Shown piece after piece: positions 32,744 through 41,524 of a stretch of 64,000 nucleotides of DNA. The position numbers and the translations under genes are program-made. Each line of letters starts with the position of its first letter. The stretch's first letter is position 1. The notes under the pieces were generated by a model, which was given only the letters and a program-made list of their open reading frames with translations, did not search any database and had not been told where the DNA came from. This DNA is from Rhodobacteraceae bacterium (ex Bugula neritina AB1) (GTDB lineage Bacteria > Pseudomonadota > Alphaproteobacteria > Rhodobacterales > Rhodobacteraceae): assembly GCA_001730095.1 (NCBI GenBank), contig MDLF01000048.1:1-64000 (forward strand), given 5' to 3'.

Positions 32744-35700
32744 CCATTCGCGATGCCGCCTCTGAGGCGCAGTTCAGGGCCGCCCGCCCCGATGCCTCGA
32801 CCTGGCTGGCGGCAAATGCCGGCTCGGGCAAAACCAAAGTGCTGACCGACCGGGTTGCGCGGCTGCTGTTGAAGGGCGTGCAGCCGCAGCACATTCTGTG
32901 TCTGACCTACACCAAGGCCGCGGCCAGCGAGATGCAGAACCGGCTGTTCAAGCGCCTCGGCGAATGGGCGATGCTGGGTGATCCGGCGCTGATTGCAGCC
33001 CTGACCGAACTGGGAGAGATCAACACCGCCGACGAAGATCTCGCCAAAGCGCGGACATTGTTTGCCCGCGCCATTGAAACGCCGGGCGGGCTGAAAATCC
33101 AAACCATTCACTCGTTCTGTTCGTCGCTCCTGCGCCGTTTCCCGCTGGAGGCCGGCGTCAGCCCTCAGTTTTCCGAAATGGACGACCGGGCGGGCCAGTT
33201 GCTGCGCGCCGAAATCATGGAAGATTTTGCCCAAGGCACAGAGGCTCCGCTGGTGGATGCGCTGGCGCGCCATGTCAGCGACAGCGATTTCGAAACCCTG
33301 ACCGCAGCCATCTGCCAACGCCGCGCCGATTTTGGCGAACCGATGGATTGGGACGGGCTGTTGCAGCTGTTCGATCTGCCTGAAGGGTTTGATGAGTCCG
33401 CATTGGAAGCGTTGGTCTTTTTGGGCGGAGAAGAAGAGCTTCTGCAGCGCACCCGCGAGATGCTGGGGCAGGGCGGTGCGACCGATCAGAAAGCCGCTGC
33501 CAAACTGACCGGTATCACCGTGCCAACGCTTGGTGATCTGAGTACGCTGGAAGGCATCTTTTTGACTGGCGCCAGCGCCAAAGAGCCTTTCACCGCCAAG
33601 GTCGGCAAATTCCCGACCAAGAAGCTGCGCGAATCTCATCTGTCGCTGATGGACCAGCTGGAACCGCTGATGCTGCGGGTTGAAGATGCCCGCGCCAAAC
33701 GCCTGGGGCTGACTGCGGCGCGCAAGAGCCACGGCCTGCACCGTTTTGCCGCTGCCTTTCTGCCGGAGTACGAGCGCCGCAAGCAGCTGCGCGGCTGGCT
33801 GGACTTTGACGACCTGATCCTGAAGGCCCGGCAATTGCTGAACGACCCGGGCGTGGCGGCCTGGGTTTTGTACCGGCTGGATGGCGGTATCGACCATATC
33901 CTGGTGGATGAGGCGCAGGACACCAGCCCGGTGCAATGGGACGTAATCGAGAAGCTTGCACAGGAATTCACGGCCGGCGAGGGCGCGCGTTCGGACGTCG
34001 AACGCACCATCTTTGTGGTCGGTGACAAAAAGCAGTCAATCTACTCCTTTCAGGGCGCGGACCCCGACGCTTTTGACCGAATGCAAGAGGAGTTCGGCAA
34101 GCGGTTGGCGGAAACCGGGGCAGGGCTGCAGGATGCCTCGCTGGATTTCTCTTTCCGTTCCTCAGCGGCGATCCTGAAACTGGTCGATCTGGTGTTCAAA
34201 GACAGCCCCCGCGCAGGTTTCCGCAAGGAGGCGCTGCACCGTGCCTTTAAATCTGATCTGCCGGGCAGGGTGGACCTGTGGCCGGTGGTCGAAAAGGTCG
34301 AGGATGACGAAGACCCCGACTGGACCAGCCCCGTCGACCGCCCCAGCAGCCGCCACCACACGGTGATCCTGGCCGAACGTATCGCGCGCTCGATCAAGGA
34401 GATGATCGAGACCGGCGTGACGATCCCCGAGGATGGATCTGAACGCGGCACTTTCCGGCGCCGGCCTGTGACGGCCGGTGATTTCCTGATCCTGGTGCAG
34501 CGCCGTTCAGAGCTGTTTTCGGAAATCATCCGCGCTTGCAAGAAGGCAGAATTGCCCATCGCCGGCGCTGACCGACTCAAGGTCGGAGCGGAACTCGCAG
34601 TCAAAGACATTGCAGCGCTGCTGCGCTTTCTGGCTCTTCCAGAAGACTCTTTATCTCTGGCAGAGGCTCTGAAATCGCCGCTGTTCGGCTGGAGCGAGCA
34701 GGCGCTGTTCGATCTCGCGCACCGGCGCGAGGCGATGTACCTGTGGCCTGCGCTGCGCGGGCGGGCAGGGGATTTCCCGGAAACCATGGCGGTGCTGAAT
34801 GACCTGCGCGCAAATGCGGATTTCCTGCGGCCCTTTGACCTGATCGAGCGCATTTTGACCCGCCACGGCGGTCGCCAGAAGCTGCTGGGCCGGCTGGGGC
34901 CAGAAGCCGAGGACGGCATCAACGCGCTGCTGTCGCAAGCGCTGGCTTACGAGCGCACCGATGTACCGAGCCTGACCGGGTTTCTGGTCTGGATGCAGAC
35001 GGACGATCTGGAGATCAAACGACAGATGGGCGCCGCCAGTGACATGATCCGGGTGATGTCGGTGCATGGTTCCAAAGGGCTGGAGGCGCCAATCGTCATT
35101 CTGCCGGACACTGCAAAACGGCGGCCGCCCACGGATCCAGAGATCATGTTGGCGGGCGGCACCCCGGTTTGGAAGGTACCCAAAGAGCAGATGCCTGCCG
35201 CCATGCTGGCCGCACGTGAGACGGCACAGGAAAAGCTGCAGAATGAGCGGCTGAGGCTCTTGTATGTGGCTCTAACCCGCGCAGAGAAGTGGCTGATCGT
35301 GGCCGCCGCTGGTGATACTGGTGAACCGGGTGACAGCTGGTACCGCATGGTTGAAGGCGCCCTGCACGAAGGCGGCGCCATGGAATGCGTGACTGGAGGC
35401 GGCACCGGCCTGCGCTTACAGCATGGCGATTGGGATGGGCTGCCGCTGGACGTTCCGACTGCCGTAGCGGCTGAAACGCATAGCCTGCCTGAAGTCTTCA
35501 CCCGCATCGCTCCTGCCTATGCAGCGCCGGCGCCAGCCCTCAGCCCTTCGGACCTAGGAGGCGCCAAAGCCCTGGCCGGGGATCAAGGACTGGATGAAAC
35601 AGCAGCCAAGGCCCGCGGCAGCCGGCTGCATCTGCTGCTGGAACACCTGCCGGGTCGGGCCGAGGAAGATTGGCCGCAGCTGGCACAGAACCTGCTGCAA

Positions 35701-36093
35701 AAATCCGATGACACCGCTGAATTGCTATGTGAAGCAACCGCTGTGCTGAAGAACCCGGATCTCTCGCATATTTTCCACCCCGACACGCTGGCGGAGGTGC
35801 CGGTCACTGCGGACCTGCACGGCAGCCGCCTGCATGGCATTATCGACCGGCTGATTGTCACACCGGAAAAAGTCGTCGCGGTGGATTTCAAATCCAACGC
35901 CACAGTTCCAGAAACTGCTGAGCAATGCCCCGAAGGCCTGCTGCGCCAGATGGGCGCCTATGCCCATGCGCTGAGACAGATCTACCCGGACCGGGCGGTT
36001 GAGACAGCGCTGCTGTGGACCCGCACCGCAATCCTGATGCCGCTTTCGCACGACCGCGTTACTGCAGCACTGCTGCGGCGGATGGAACCTTGA
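32740..36093 (+). CDS. addA: AddA subunit, UvrD-type helicase-nuclease
   Basis: This 1117-residue protein has superfamily 1 helicase motifs: Walker A ANAGSGKT (25-32), LTYTKAAASEMQNRL, motif II ILVDEAQDTSPVQW (about 387-400), GDKKQSIYSFQGA, MSVHGSKGLEAP and LYVALTRAEKWLIV. A RecB-type nuclease follows: GSRLHLLLEHLP and HGIIDRLIV...VDFKSN (about 1032-1053). It unwinds and cuts DNA ends with AddB. The ATG at 32740 overlaps the addB stop by 4 bases; the frame extends to 32701 but that part lies within addB. Confidence 0.97.
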   Translation: MTIRDAASEAQFRAARPDASTWLAANAGSGKTKVLTDRVARLLLKGVQPQHILCLTYTKAAASEMQNRLFKRLGEWAMLGDPALIAALTELGEINTADEDLAKARTLFARAIETPGGLKIQTIHSFCSSLLRRFPLEAGVSPQFSEMDDRAGQLLRAEIMEDFAQGTEAPLVDALARHVSDSDFETLTAAICQRRADFGEPMDWDGLLQLFDLPEGFDESALEALVFLGGEEELLQRTREMLGQGGATDQKAAAKLTGITVPTLGDLSTLEGIFLTGASAKEPFTAKVGKFPTKKLRESHLSLMDQLEPLMLRVEDARAKRLGLTAARKSHGLHRFAAAFLPEYERRKQLRGWLDFDDLILKARQLLNDPGVAAWVLYRLDGGIDHILVDEAQDTSPVQWDVIEKLAQEFTAGEGARSDVERTIFVVGDKKQSIYSFQGADPDAFDRMQEEFGKRLAETGAGLQDASLDFSFRSSAAILKLVDLVFKDSPRAGFRKEALHRAFKSDLPGRVDLWPVVEKVEDDEDPDWTSPVDRPSSRHHTVILAERIARSIKEMIETGVTIPEDGSERGTFRRRPVTAGDFLILVQRRSELFSEIIRACKKAELPIAGADRLKVGAELAVKDIAALLRFLALPEDSLSLAEALKSPLFGWSEQALFDLAHRREAMYLWPALRGRAGDFPETMAVLNDLRANADFLRPFDLIERILTRHGGRQKLLGRLGPEAEDGINALLSQALAYERTDVPSLTGFLVWMQTDDLEIKRQMGAASDMIRVMSVHGSKGLEAPIVILPDTAKRRPPTDPEIMLAGGTPVWKVPKEQMPAAMLAARETAQEKLQNERLRLLYVALTRAEKWLIVAAAGDTGEPGDSWYRMVEGALHEGGAMECVTGGGTGLRLQHGDWDGLPLDVPTAVAAETHSLPEVFTRIAPAYAAPAPALSPSDLGGAKALAGDQGLDETAAKARGSRLHLLLEHLPGRAEEDWPQLAQNLLQKSDDTAELLCEATAVLKNPDLSHIFHPDTLAEVPVTADLHGSRLHGIIDRLIVTPEKVVAVDFKSNATVPETAEQCPEGLLRQMGAYAHALRQIYPDRAVETALLWTRTAILMPLSHDRVTAALLRRMEP

Positions 36094-36157
36094 CGATCCG
36101 TTAAGCCGTACATAGGTTCCAACTCCAGTTGCCACATAACTCCATGGAGACATGCAT

Positions 36158-36478
36158 ATGTCCACCGTTGCCGTCACCGACGCCACCTTTGACGCCGAAG
36201 TCAGGAACTCCGAGATCCCCGTTGTGGTGGATTTCTGGGCTGAGTGGTGCGGTCCCTGTAAGCAGATTGGCCCCGCTCTGGAAGAGCTGGCCGCAGAATT
36301 CGATGGCAAGGTGAAAATCGCCAAGGTCGATGTTGACAGCAACCCGAACTCCGCTGCCGCCATGGGCGTTCGCGGTATCCCGGCGCTGTTCCTCTTCAAA
36401 GACGGTCAGGTGGTTTCCAACCGTGCAGGCGCTGCTCCGAAGGCTGCGTTGCAAACCTGGATCGAAGAGTCGATCTGA
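36158..36478 (+). CDS. trxA: Thioredoxin
   Basis: The 106-residue protein has the complete thioredoxin fold with the active site [10 protein letters not shown] (Cys31 and Cys34) and the cis-proline region [14 protein letters not shown]. It reduces disulfides in the cytoplasm. Two in-frame ATGs exist; the second, at 36158, has GGAGA 7 bases upstream, whereas the first (36152) is too close, so I use the second. It follows addA after 64 bases, as in many alphaproteobacteria, and ends before a strong terminator. Confidence 0.96.
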   Translation: MSTVAVTDATFDAEVRNSEIPVVVDFWAEWCGPCKQIGPALEELAAEFDGKVKIAKVDVDSNPNSAAAMGVRGIPALFLFKDGQVVSNRAGAAPKAALQTWIEESI

Positions 36479-36500
36479 GCCTGATCCAAGACAGATTTCC

Positions 36501-36531
36501 AAAGGCTGTCCCTCGCGGGATGGCCTTTTTT
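36501..36531 (+). terminator. Rho-independent terminator of trxA
   Basis: AAAGGC-tg-TCCC-tcgc-GGGA-tg-GCCTTTTTT forms a stem with one internal mismatch pair and a T-run, 23 bases after the trxA stop. Confidence 0.88.
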
Positions 36532-36626
36532 GTTTGTTACTGGCCCAGCCATTCGCGGCAAACTGGCTCTTTTCTTAACCTTCCAAGCCTGTGACGGTCC
36601 GGACGAATGCAATTTCAGGAGGCAGT

Positions 36627-36974
36627 ATGGCCAAGACACGGGTACTGGTGGAATTCGGCATGGGCACATCGCTCAGGCGGGAGGATTACACCGAAGCCGC
36701 CCGCCGCGCGATCAAGGATGCGCTGTGGCACAACTCCGTCAACATGGCGGAGCTGTTTGAGTTCCGGAAGGAAGACATGATCATCGACGCCGAGATCGGC
36801 GTGCAGAAACCGGAGGCCGTGGATACTGAGGCGCTGAAGGAGATCTTCCCCTATGGCCAGCCCAGCATCCGGGTTGTGGAAGGCGGGCTGAACATCGAGA
36901 AGCCCCACGGCGGCCGCACAGTGATCGCCAATGCAGCCGTTGTCGTGTCCTTTGATATGGAGGCTGCACAATGA
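36627..36974 (+). CDS. Lin0512-family protein, copy 1
   Basis: This 115-residue protein belongs to the small conserved Lin0512 family of unknown function. It shows RVLVEFGMGTSLRREDYTEAARRAIKDALWHNSVN, then a central DAEIGVQKPEAVDTEALKEIFPYGQPSIRVVEGGL and an ANAAVVVSFD tail. AGGAGG stands 4 bases before the ATG at 36627. It is followed by a paralogue with a 4-base overlap (ATGA). Shared features are the EMGMG/EFGMG start, ARRA, IGVQxPEAVD and the RASVRxVxGGL block. Paired copies suggest a hetero-oligomer, but no biochemical role is known to me. Confidence 0.85.
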   Translation: MAKTRVLVEFGMGTSLRREDYTEAARRAIKDALWHNSVNMAELFEFRKEDMIIDAEIGVQKPEAVDTEALKEIFPYGQPSIRVVEGGLNIEKPHGGRTVIANAAVVVSFDMEAAQ

Positions 36975-37336
36975 GCGAGAAACGGATCATCCTGGAAATG
37001 GGCATGGGCAATGATCTTTACGGCCAGGACTATACCAAGGCCGCACGGCGCGCGGTACAGGACGCGCTGCATCACTCCTCAATCACCTTGTTTTCCAAGC
37101 TGGGGATCGACCACAGCGAGATGCGTGTCGACGTGACCATCGGCGTGCAGCAGCCAGAGGCGGTGGATTGCGATCTGGTGGCCACAGACCTGCCACGGGG
37201 CCGGGCCAGTGTCCGCGCCGTCAAGGGGGGTCTGGATGTTGAAGATGCCGCGGCCGAAACCCGGCACGTGGTTGCAACCGCTGCAATCGAAGCCTGGCTG
37301 CCAGACCAGGCCGGAAAGTATAAAATCAGCGGTTGA
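36971..37336 (+). CDS. Lin0512-family protein, copy 2
   Basis: The 121-residue partner of the preceding gene has RIILEMGMGNDLYGQDYTKAARRAVQDALHHSSITLF, VTIGVQQPEAVDCDLVATDLPRGRASVRAVKGGLDVE and a C-terminal VATAAIEAWLP. The pair is translated with a 4-base overlap. The two are clearly diverged, so duplication is old. In this family the fold is a small alpha/beta sandwich that assembles as a ring, by general recollection only. No function is assigned. Confidence 0.85.
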   Translation: MSEKRIILEMGMGNDLYGQDYTKAARRAVQDALHHSSITLFSKLGIDHSEMRVDVTIGVQQPEAVDCDLVATDLPRGRASVRAVKGGLDVEDAAAETRHVVATAAIEAWLPDQAGKYKISG

Positions 37337-37354
37337 ACCAGGCCCTGAACGAAG

Positions 37355-37381
37355 AAAGCCGCCCGGAATGGGGCGGCTTTT
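37355..37381 (+). terminator. Terminator after the Lin0512 pair
   Basis: AAGCCGCCC-ggaatg-GGGCGGCTT followed by TT gives a 9-bp GC-rich stem with a short T-run, about 20 bases after the stop at 37336. Confidence 0.8.
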
Positions 37382-37403
37382 GAATTTGGTGCTGATCGAT
37401 GAA

Positions 37404-37595
37404 TTACAGCGATGCGATGTCGCCGCGGTTCAGGCCGATGTCTTCCAGCTGAGCGTCCGACAGCTTGTCCAGAGCGTTGCGGGTCTGGCGGGTTTCGTTC
37501 CACTCAACGATTGCGTTTTTCACGTTGATCACGGTATCGACCACGCGGAGAACGGTGACTGCTCCGAGCGGCGCGTAGATGTTTGCTGTAGTCAT
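37404..37595 (-). CDS. Small DUF1127-domain protein
   Basis: The 63-residue protein ends with NALDKLSDAQLEDIGLNRGDI, the YjiS-like DUF1127 motif common in small alphaproteobacterial proteins, after a central VINVKNAIVEWNETRQTR helix. Such proteins have been linked to RNA turnover and stress or nutrient responses in relatives. I chose the ATG at 37595 because AAGGA lies 9 bases upstream; the longer frame to 37736 has no family match. It is divergent from hslV and convergent with the Lin0512 pair. Confidence 0.88.
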   Translation of the reverse strand: MTTANIYAPLGAVTVLRVVDTVINVKNAIVEWNETRQTRNALDKLSDAQLEDIGLNRGDIASL

Positions 37596-37741
37596 TGCGC
37601 TAGTCCTTCTTAGAAACAGCCGACCCTGTGCCGGTTGTGAGCCCCATGTAGGATATGCGACCGAGTCCCACAATTGCTGGATTCTCAGTCCCGATCTGCA
37701 CCCATTGCATACCGTATGCAGCTGTATCCTCCGCATCCAAT

Positions 37742-37772
37742 CCCTTGTGCCCTGCAGGTGATGGTTCCATAT
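37742..37772 (+). promoter_or_regulatory. RpoH-type heat-shock promoter of hslVU
   Basis: CCCTTG (37742-37747) and CCATAT (37767-37772) are separated by 19 bases, which matches the spacing of sigma-32 promoters (CTTGAAA with CCCCATNT). It lies 26 bases before the hslV start, and hslVU is a classic heat-shock operon. Confidence 0.5.
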
Positions 37773-37797
37773 AGAGAGCAGAAATTTGGAGGCATGA

Positions 37798-38355
37798 ATG
37801 GCAGACGATCAATTCCCAGGCTGGCACGGCACCACCATTATCGGCGTGAAGAAGGATGGCGAAGTTGTCATCGCCGGCGACGGCCAGGTGTCGCTGGGCC
37901 AGACCGTGATCAAGGGAACCGCCCGCAAGGTACGACGTCTGTCACCCGGCGGCTTTGACGTGGTGGCGGGATTTGCCGGTTCGACTGCAGATGCGTTTAC
38001 CCTGCTCGAACGTCTGGAAGTGAAGCTGGAAGCCACACCGGGCCAGCTGGCCCGCGCCAGCGTTGAATTGGCCAAAGACTGGCGCACCGATAAATACCTG
38101 CAAAAGCTGGAGGCGATGCTGATCGTCACCGACGGCAAGGACATGTTTGTGATCACCGGCGCCGGCGACGTGCTGGAACCAGAACATGATGTCGCTGCCA
38201 TCGGCTCCGGCGGGAATTTTGCCCTGGCAGCTGCCCGCGGCATGATGGACAGCGAAAAATCCGCCGAAGCTGTGGCCCGCGATGCCATGGCGATTGCTGC
38301 TGATATCTGTGTCTACACCAATGGAAACCTGACCGTCGAAACCATCGGCGGCTAA
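37798..38355 (+). CDS. hslV: ATP-dependent protease subunit HslV (ClpQ)
   Basis: The 185-residue protein is the proteolytic subunit of the HslVU protease. The mature N-terminal nucleophile is Thr12 in [13 protein letters not shown], exposed after removal of the short propeptide; typical blocks [31 protein letters not shown] and [16 protein letters not shown] follow. A strong GGAGG lies before the ATG at 37798. It forms a two-ring chamber driven by HslU, encoded 62 bases downstream. The stop codon lies within a perfect inverted repeat. Confidence 0.97.
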   Translation: MADDQFPGWHGTTIIGVKKDGEVVIAGDGQVSLGQTVIKGTARKVRRLSPGGFDVVAGFAGSTADAFTLLERLEVKLEATPGQLARASVELAKDWRTDKYLQKLEAMLIVTDGKDMFVITGAGDVLEPEHDVAAIGSGGNFALAAARGMMDSEKSAEAVARDAMAIAADICVYTNGNLTVETIGG

Positions 38356-38397
38356 GAATTTTCCACAAAATTCTTAGCAGAACTTTTCCCAAAAGTT
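38352..38397 (+). promoter_or_regulatory. Two consecutive AT-rich hairpins between hslV and hslU
   Basis: CTAAGAATTTT-ccac-AAAATTCTTAG (38352-38377) is a perfect 11-bp inverted repeat that includes the hslV stop. AACTTTT-ccc-AAAAGTT (38381-38397) is a second perfect 7-bp one directly after. Neither has a following T-run, so simple termination is unlikely; they could set the ratio of hslU to hslV mRNA or protect a processed end. Confidence 0.55.
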
Positions 38398-38417
38398 TTG
38401 CCCCGGAAAGGACTGAA

Positions 38418-39731
38418 ATGACCGATCTGACCCCCCGTGAAATTGTCTCGGAACTGGACCGCTTCATCATCGGCCAAAAGGAAGCCAAGCGCGCCGTGGC
38501 CGTGGCTCTGCGCAGCCGCTGGCGGCGCAAGCAGCTGGCTGACGATCTGCGTGATGAGGTATATCCCAAGAATATTCTGATGATCGGCCCCACCGGCGTC
38601 GGTAAAACAGAGATTTCCCGCCGACTGGCAAAGCTGGCTCGCGCGCCTTTCATCAAGGTGGAAGCCACCAAATTCACCGAGGTCGGATATGTTGGCCGCG
38701 ATGTAGAACAGATCATCCGCGATCTGGTGGACAGCGCCATTGCCCAAACACGCGCGTTCATGCGCGACGACGTTAAGGCCAACGCTCGTAAAGCCGCCGA
38801 AGACCGTGTGGTGGAAGCCATTGCCGGCACTGATGCCCGCGAAGCCACCCGCGAGATGTTCCGCAAGAAGCTAAAAGCCGGGGAACTGGACGACACCGTG
38901 ATTGAGCTGGACGTCGCCGACACATCCAACCCGATGGGCAATATGTTCGACATCCCCGGCCAGCCCGGCGCAGGCAATATGGGTATGCTGAACCTCGGCG
39001 ATCTGTTTGGCAAAGCCATGGGCGGGCGTACCACCCGCAAAAAATTGACCGTTGCCGAAAGCTATGAAGTGCTGATCAGCGAGGAAGCCGACAAGCTGCT
39101 GGATGATGAAACCGTGACCCGCACAGCTCTGGAATCAGTCGAGCAGAACGGCATCGTGTTTCTGGATGAGATCGACAAGGTTTGCGCCCGTCAGGAAACC
39201 CGCGGCGGTGACGTCAGCCGGGAAGGGGTCCAGCGCGACCTTTTGCCTTTGATCGAGGGCACCACTGTCAGCACCAAACACGGACCAGTCAAAACCGACC
39301 ACATCCTGTTCATCGCCTCCGGTGCCTTTCATATCGCCAAACCCTCTGACCTGCTGCCAGAGCTGCAGGGCCGTTTGCCGATCCGCGTAAACCTGCGGGC
39401 GCTGACCGAAAAGGACTTTGTCCGTATTCTGACCGAAACAGACAATGCGCTGACCCGGCAATATACTGCCCTCATGGGCACCGAAGAAGTTGCTGTGACT
39501 TTCACCGAGGATGGCATTGCCGCGCTGGCCAAAATTGCCGCCGAAGTGAACCAGACCATTGAGAATATCGGTGCCCGGCGGCTTTATACTGTGATGGAAA
39601 GGGTGTTCGAGGAACTCTCCTTTACTGCCCCTGACCGTTCGGGTGAGGCCGTCACGGTGAACGCCGAATTCGTCAAGAAGAACCTGGGCGAGCTTGGCCG
39701 CTCTGCGGATGTCAGCCGTTACGTGCTGTAG
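38418..39731 (+). CDS. hslU: ATP-dependent protease ATPase subunit HslU (ClpY)
   Basis: The 437-residue AAA+ protein has Walker [15 protein letters not shown] (57-70), the Walker B region [12 protein letters not shown] (about 240-251), the sensor [18 protein letters not shown] and a C-terminal VSRYVL tail that docks into HslV. The pore loop GYVGRDVE (about 91-98) is present. It unfolds substrates for HslV. An AAAGGA site stands before the ATG. The gene ends before a strong hairpin. Confidence 0.98.
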   Translation: MTDLTPREIVSELDRFIIGQKEAKRAVAVALRSRWRRKQLADDLRDEVYPKNILMIGPTGVGKTEISRRLAKLARAPFIKVEATKFTEVGYVGRDVEQIIRDLVDSAIAQTRAFMRDDVKANARKAAEDRVVEAIAGTDAREATREMFRKKLKAGELDDTVIELDVADTSNPMGNMFDIPGQPGAGNMGMLNLGDLFGKAMGGRTTRKKLTVAESYEVLISEEADKLLDDETVTRTALESVEQNGIVFLDEIDKVCARQETRGGDVSREGVQRDLLPLIEGTTVSTKHGPVKTDHILFIASGAFHIAKPSDLLPELQGRLPIRVNLRALTEKDFVRILTETDNALTRQYTALMGTEEVAVTFTEDGIAALAKIAAEVNQTIENIGARRLYTVMERVFEELSFTAPDRSGEAVTVNAEFVKKNLGELGRSADVSRYVL

Positions 39732-39760
39732 ATTGCCAAGGCAGCCCGCATCCTCTGGAC

Positions 39761-39793
39761 AATAACGGCAGGTCCGGTAGCCTGCCGTTATTT
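39761..39793 (+). terminator. Terminator-like hairpin after hslU
   Basis: AATAACGGCAGG and CCTGCCGTTATT form a perfect 12-bp stem with an 8-base loop, 30 bases after the hslU stop, ending in TTATTTAAG rather than a long T-run. It can act on transcripts from either strand. Confidence 0.7.
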
Positions 39794-39813
39794 AAGTATT
39801 GGGGGCAAAGATC

Positions 39814-40929
39814 ATGCAAGGCCTGCACGCGGTTTGGATTATTCTCCTGTTTGCTCTGGCTGGCTGCACGGACAGATCTTTTTCGCCGACAGTGCCGGAA
39901 GCCTTGACCGTCGGCACGTCGAAAACGATCTTTGCCGCCACCAACCGTGATCCGCTGCAGGACGGCAGGTTTGGATCTGAACGGGCCGACGGGATCAGCT
40001 TTCTGGAATTGACAGTATCTATTCCCCCCAAGCATCAGCCCGGTTCCCTGAAATTCGGCTATGGGAACCCGGACCCGGTCACCGAGTTCACCATGGCCGG
40101 GCGCAGGAGTTTTGAAGGTGAGGCCGCCTTTTCCTCCAGACTGCGGCAGGAACTGAAAGAGTTTCCTGCCGGCGAGCAGGATGTCACCGTGTTTGTCCAT
40201 GGCTTCAATTCCACCCAGGCGGAAACCGCGTTCCGGGCCGCCCAGCTGTCACATGACCTTAGTATTCCGGGCGCAACGGTCATCTATTCCTGGCCCAGCA
40301 AAGGCAAGGCGCTTGGCTATGCCTATGATGGCGACAGCGTATTGTTTGCCCGCGATGGGCTGGAACTGCTTCTGCGCCAGCTGCGCTCTTCCGGGGCTGG
40401 CCGGATTGTCGTGGTGGCACATTCCATGGGAGGGCTTCTGACGATGGAATCCCTGCGCCAGATTGAAATCAAAACACCAGGCTGGTCGGCGCGCAATCTG
40501 GGCGGTGTTGTGCTGATGTCGCCTGACCTTGATGTTGATGTGTTCAAATCACAGATGGAGCGCTTTGCCGAGGTTCCGCAGCCGTTTGCAATATTTGTAT
40601 CGCAAAAGGACAATATCCTGACCCTGTCGCAGCGGCTGAGGGGTCTTCATGGCCGCGCACGGCTCGGTAATTTGAACAGCATAGAAGATATCAGCGACTA
40701 CCCCGTCGAAGTTGTCGATACCACGGCTTTCTCTGATGAAGCTGAATCGCAGCATTTTGTTGCGGCAACATCTCCGGCGCTATTGGCGTTGTTGAAAGGT
40801 GCCCGCGAAACAACAAAAGCGTTTGAGAAAAACCAGGACGGTTTCCGAAGAATCCTGCCGGGACAGATCGTAGTCCGAGACAGTGCTGTAGCTGTGGCGC
40901 TGTCAGGCCCGCCGTCCAGCAACAGGTGA
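39814..40929 (+). CDS. Alpha/beta-hydrolase lipoprotein (DUF900 family)
   Basis: This 371-residue protein has a lipoprotein signal (LHAVWIILLFALAGC with the lipobox LAGC, Cys about residue 19), so it is probably membrane-anchored in the periplasm. The hydrolase core carries VTVFVHGFNSTQAETAFRAAQLSHDL, GATVIYSWPSKG, the nucleophile elbow VVAHSMGGLLTMESL and VVLMSPDLDVDVF, all typical of DUF900. The Ser in HSMGG is the likely nucleophile. I use the ATG at 39814 with GGGGGC 7 bases upstream; a TTG at 39799 is also possible. Substrate unknown. It converges with the Smr gene, 6 bases apart. Confidence 0.88.
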   Translation: MQGLHAVWIILLFALAGCTDRSFSPTVPEALTVGTSKTIFAATNRDPLQDGRFGSERADGISFLELTVSIPPKHQPGSLKFGYGNPDPVTEFTMAGRRSFEGEAAFSSRLRQELKEFPAGEQDVTVFVHGFNSTQAETAFRAAQLSHDLSIPGATVIYSWPSKGKALGYAYDGDSVLFARDGLELLLRQLRSSGAGRIVVVAHSMGGLLTMESLRQIEIKTPGWSARNLGGVVLMSPDLDVDVFKSQMERFAEVPQPFAIFVSQKDNILTLSQRLRGLHGRARLGNLNSIEDISDYPVEVVDTTAFSDEAESQHFVAATSPALLALLKGARETTKAFEKNQDGFRRILPGQIVVRDSAVAVALSGPPSSNR

Positions 40930-40935
40930 CAGGTT

Positions 40936-41523
40936 TCAGCGAAAACGCCTGAGGAAAACGTAATAGGCACCTTCTCCGCCGTGGCTGATATGAGCGGGTG
41001 TCACCTGCAATACGGCCTGAGCCAGCGGCGGCAACGCCAGCCATTGCGGAACCTTGTGGCGCAACACGCCGCGCGGCACTGGCATCGGACCCGGTTCATC
41101 CCGGTCCTTGCCCTTCCCTGTTACCACCAGAACCAACCGTTTGCCCGATGCCTGTGCCGACAGGATGAAACGGGTCAGAGCCGGGTGTGCCGTGTCGATC
41201 CGCATCCCATGCAGGTCCAGCTTCCCTTCCGGTCTGATCTTGCCCCGTTTCATCCGGCGAAATGCCTTTTCGTCCATTTGCAGGGGATCACTGGACAGGC
41301 TGCGGGCGATCGATGGTTTCAGATCATGTTTTGCAGGCTTTGGTTTGGCACGGCTGCCCAGCTCAAACGCGGCCAGTCGCGGCTCTGGCTGCTTGACCGG
41401 CTTGGGTTTCGGCATCGGCGCAGCTGGCGGTGAAGAATGCGCACCCGGCTGCAAACGTTCCGTGTGTTTCACGACCTTGTGCCAAAGATCGATTTCTTCT
41501 CCTGTCAGTTTGCGCCGTGTCAT
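40936..41523 (-). CDS. Smr-domain protein
   Basis: The 195-residue protein has a low-complexity, Pro/Lys-rich N-terminal half (about 25-70) and a C-terminal Smr domain: KLDLHGMRIDTAHPALTRFI with the LDxHG motif and LVVTGKGKDRDEPGPMPVPRGVLRHKVPQWL with the TGKG motif. Smr domains are small endonuclease or nicking domains related to MutS2 tails; in bacteria, Smr proteins are tied to ribosome collision rescue or DNA repair. I start at the ATG at 41523, one base beyond the mltA stop, so it is co-translated with mltA. Confidence 0.9.
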   Translation of the reverse strand: MTRRKLTGEEIDLWHKVVKHTERLQPGAHSSPPAAPMPKPKPVKQPEPRLAAFELGSRAKPKPAKHDLKPSIARSLSSDPLQMDEKAFRRMKRGKIRPEGKLDLHGMRIDTAHPALTRFILSAQASGKRLVLVVTGKGKDRDEPGPMPVPRGVLRHKVPQWLALPPLAQAVLQVTPAHISHGGEGAYYVFLRRFR

Positions 41524-41524
41524 A

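Noticed and set aside
32692-33936. A 414-codon open frame antisense to addA
   Set aside because: No recognisable domain, and the sense strand carries clear helicase motifs throughout.
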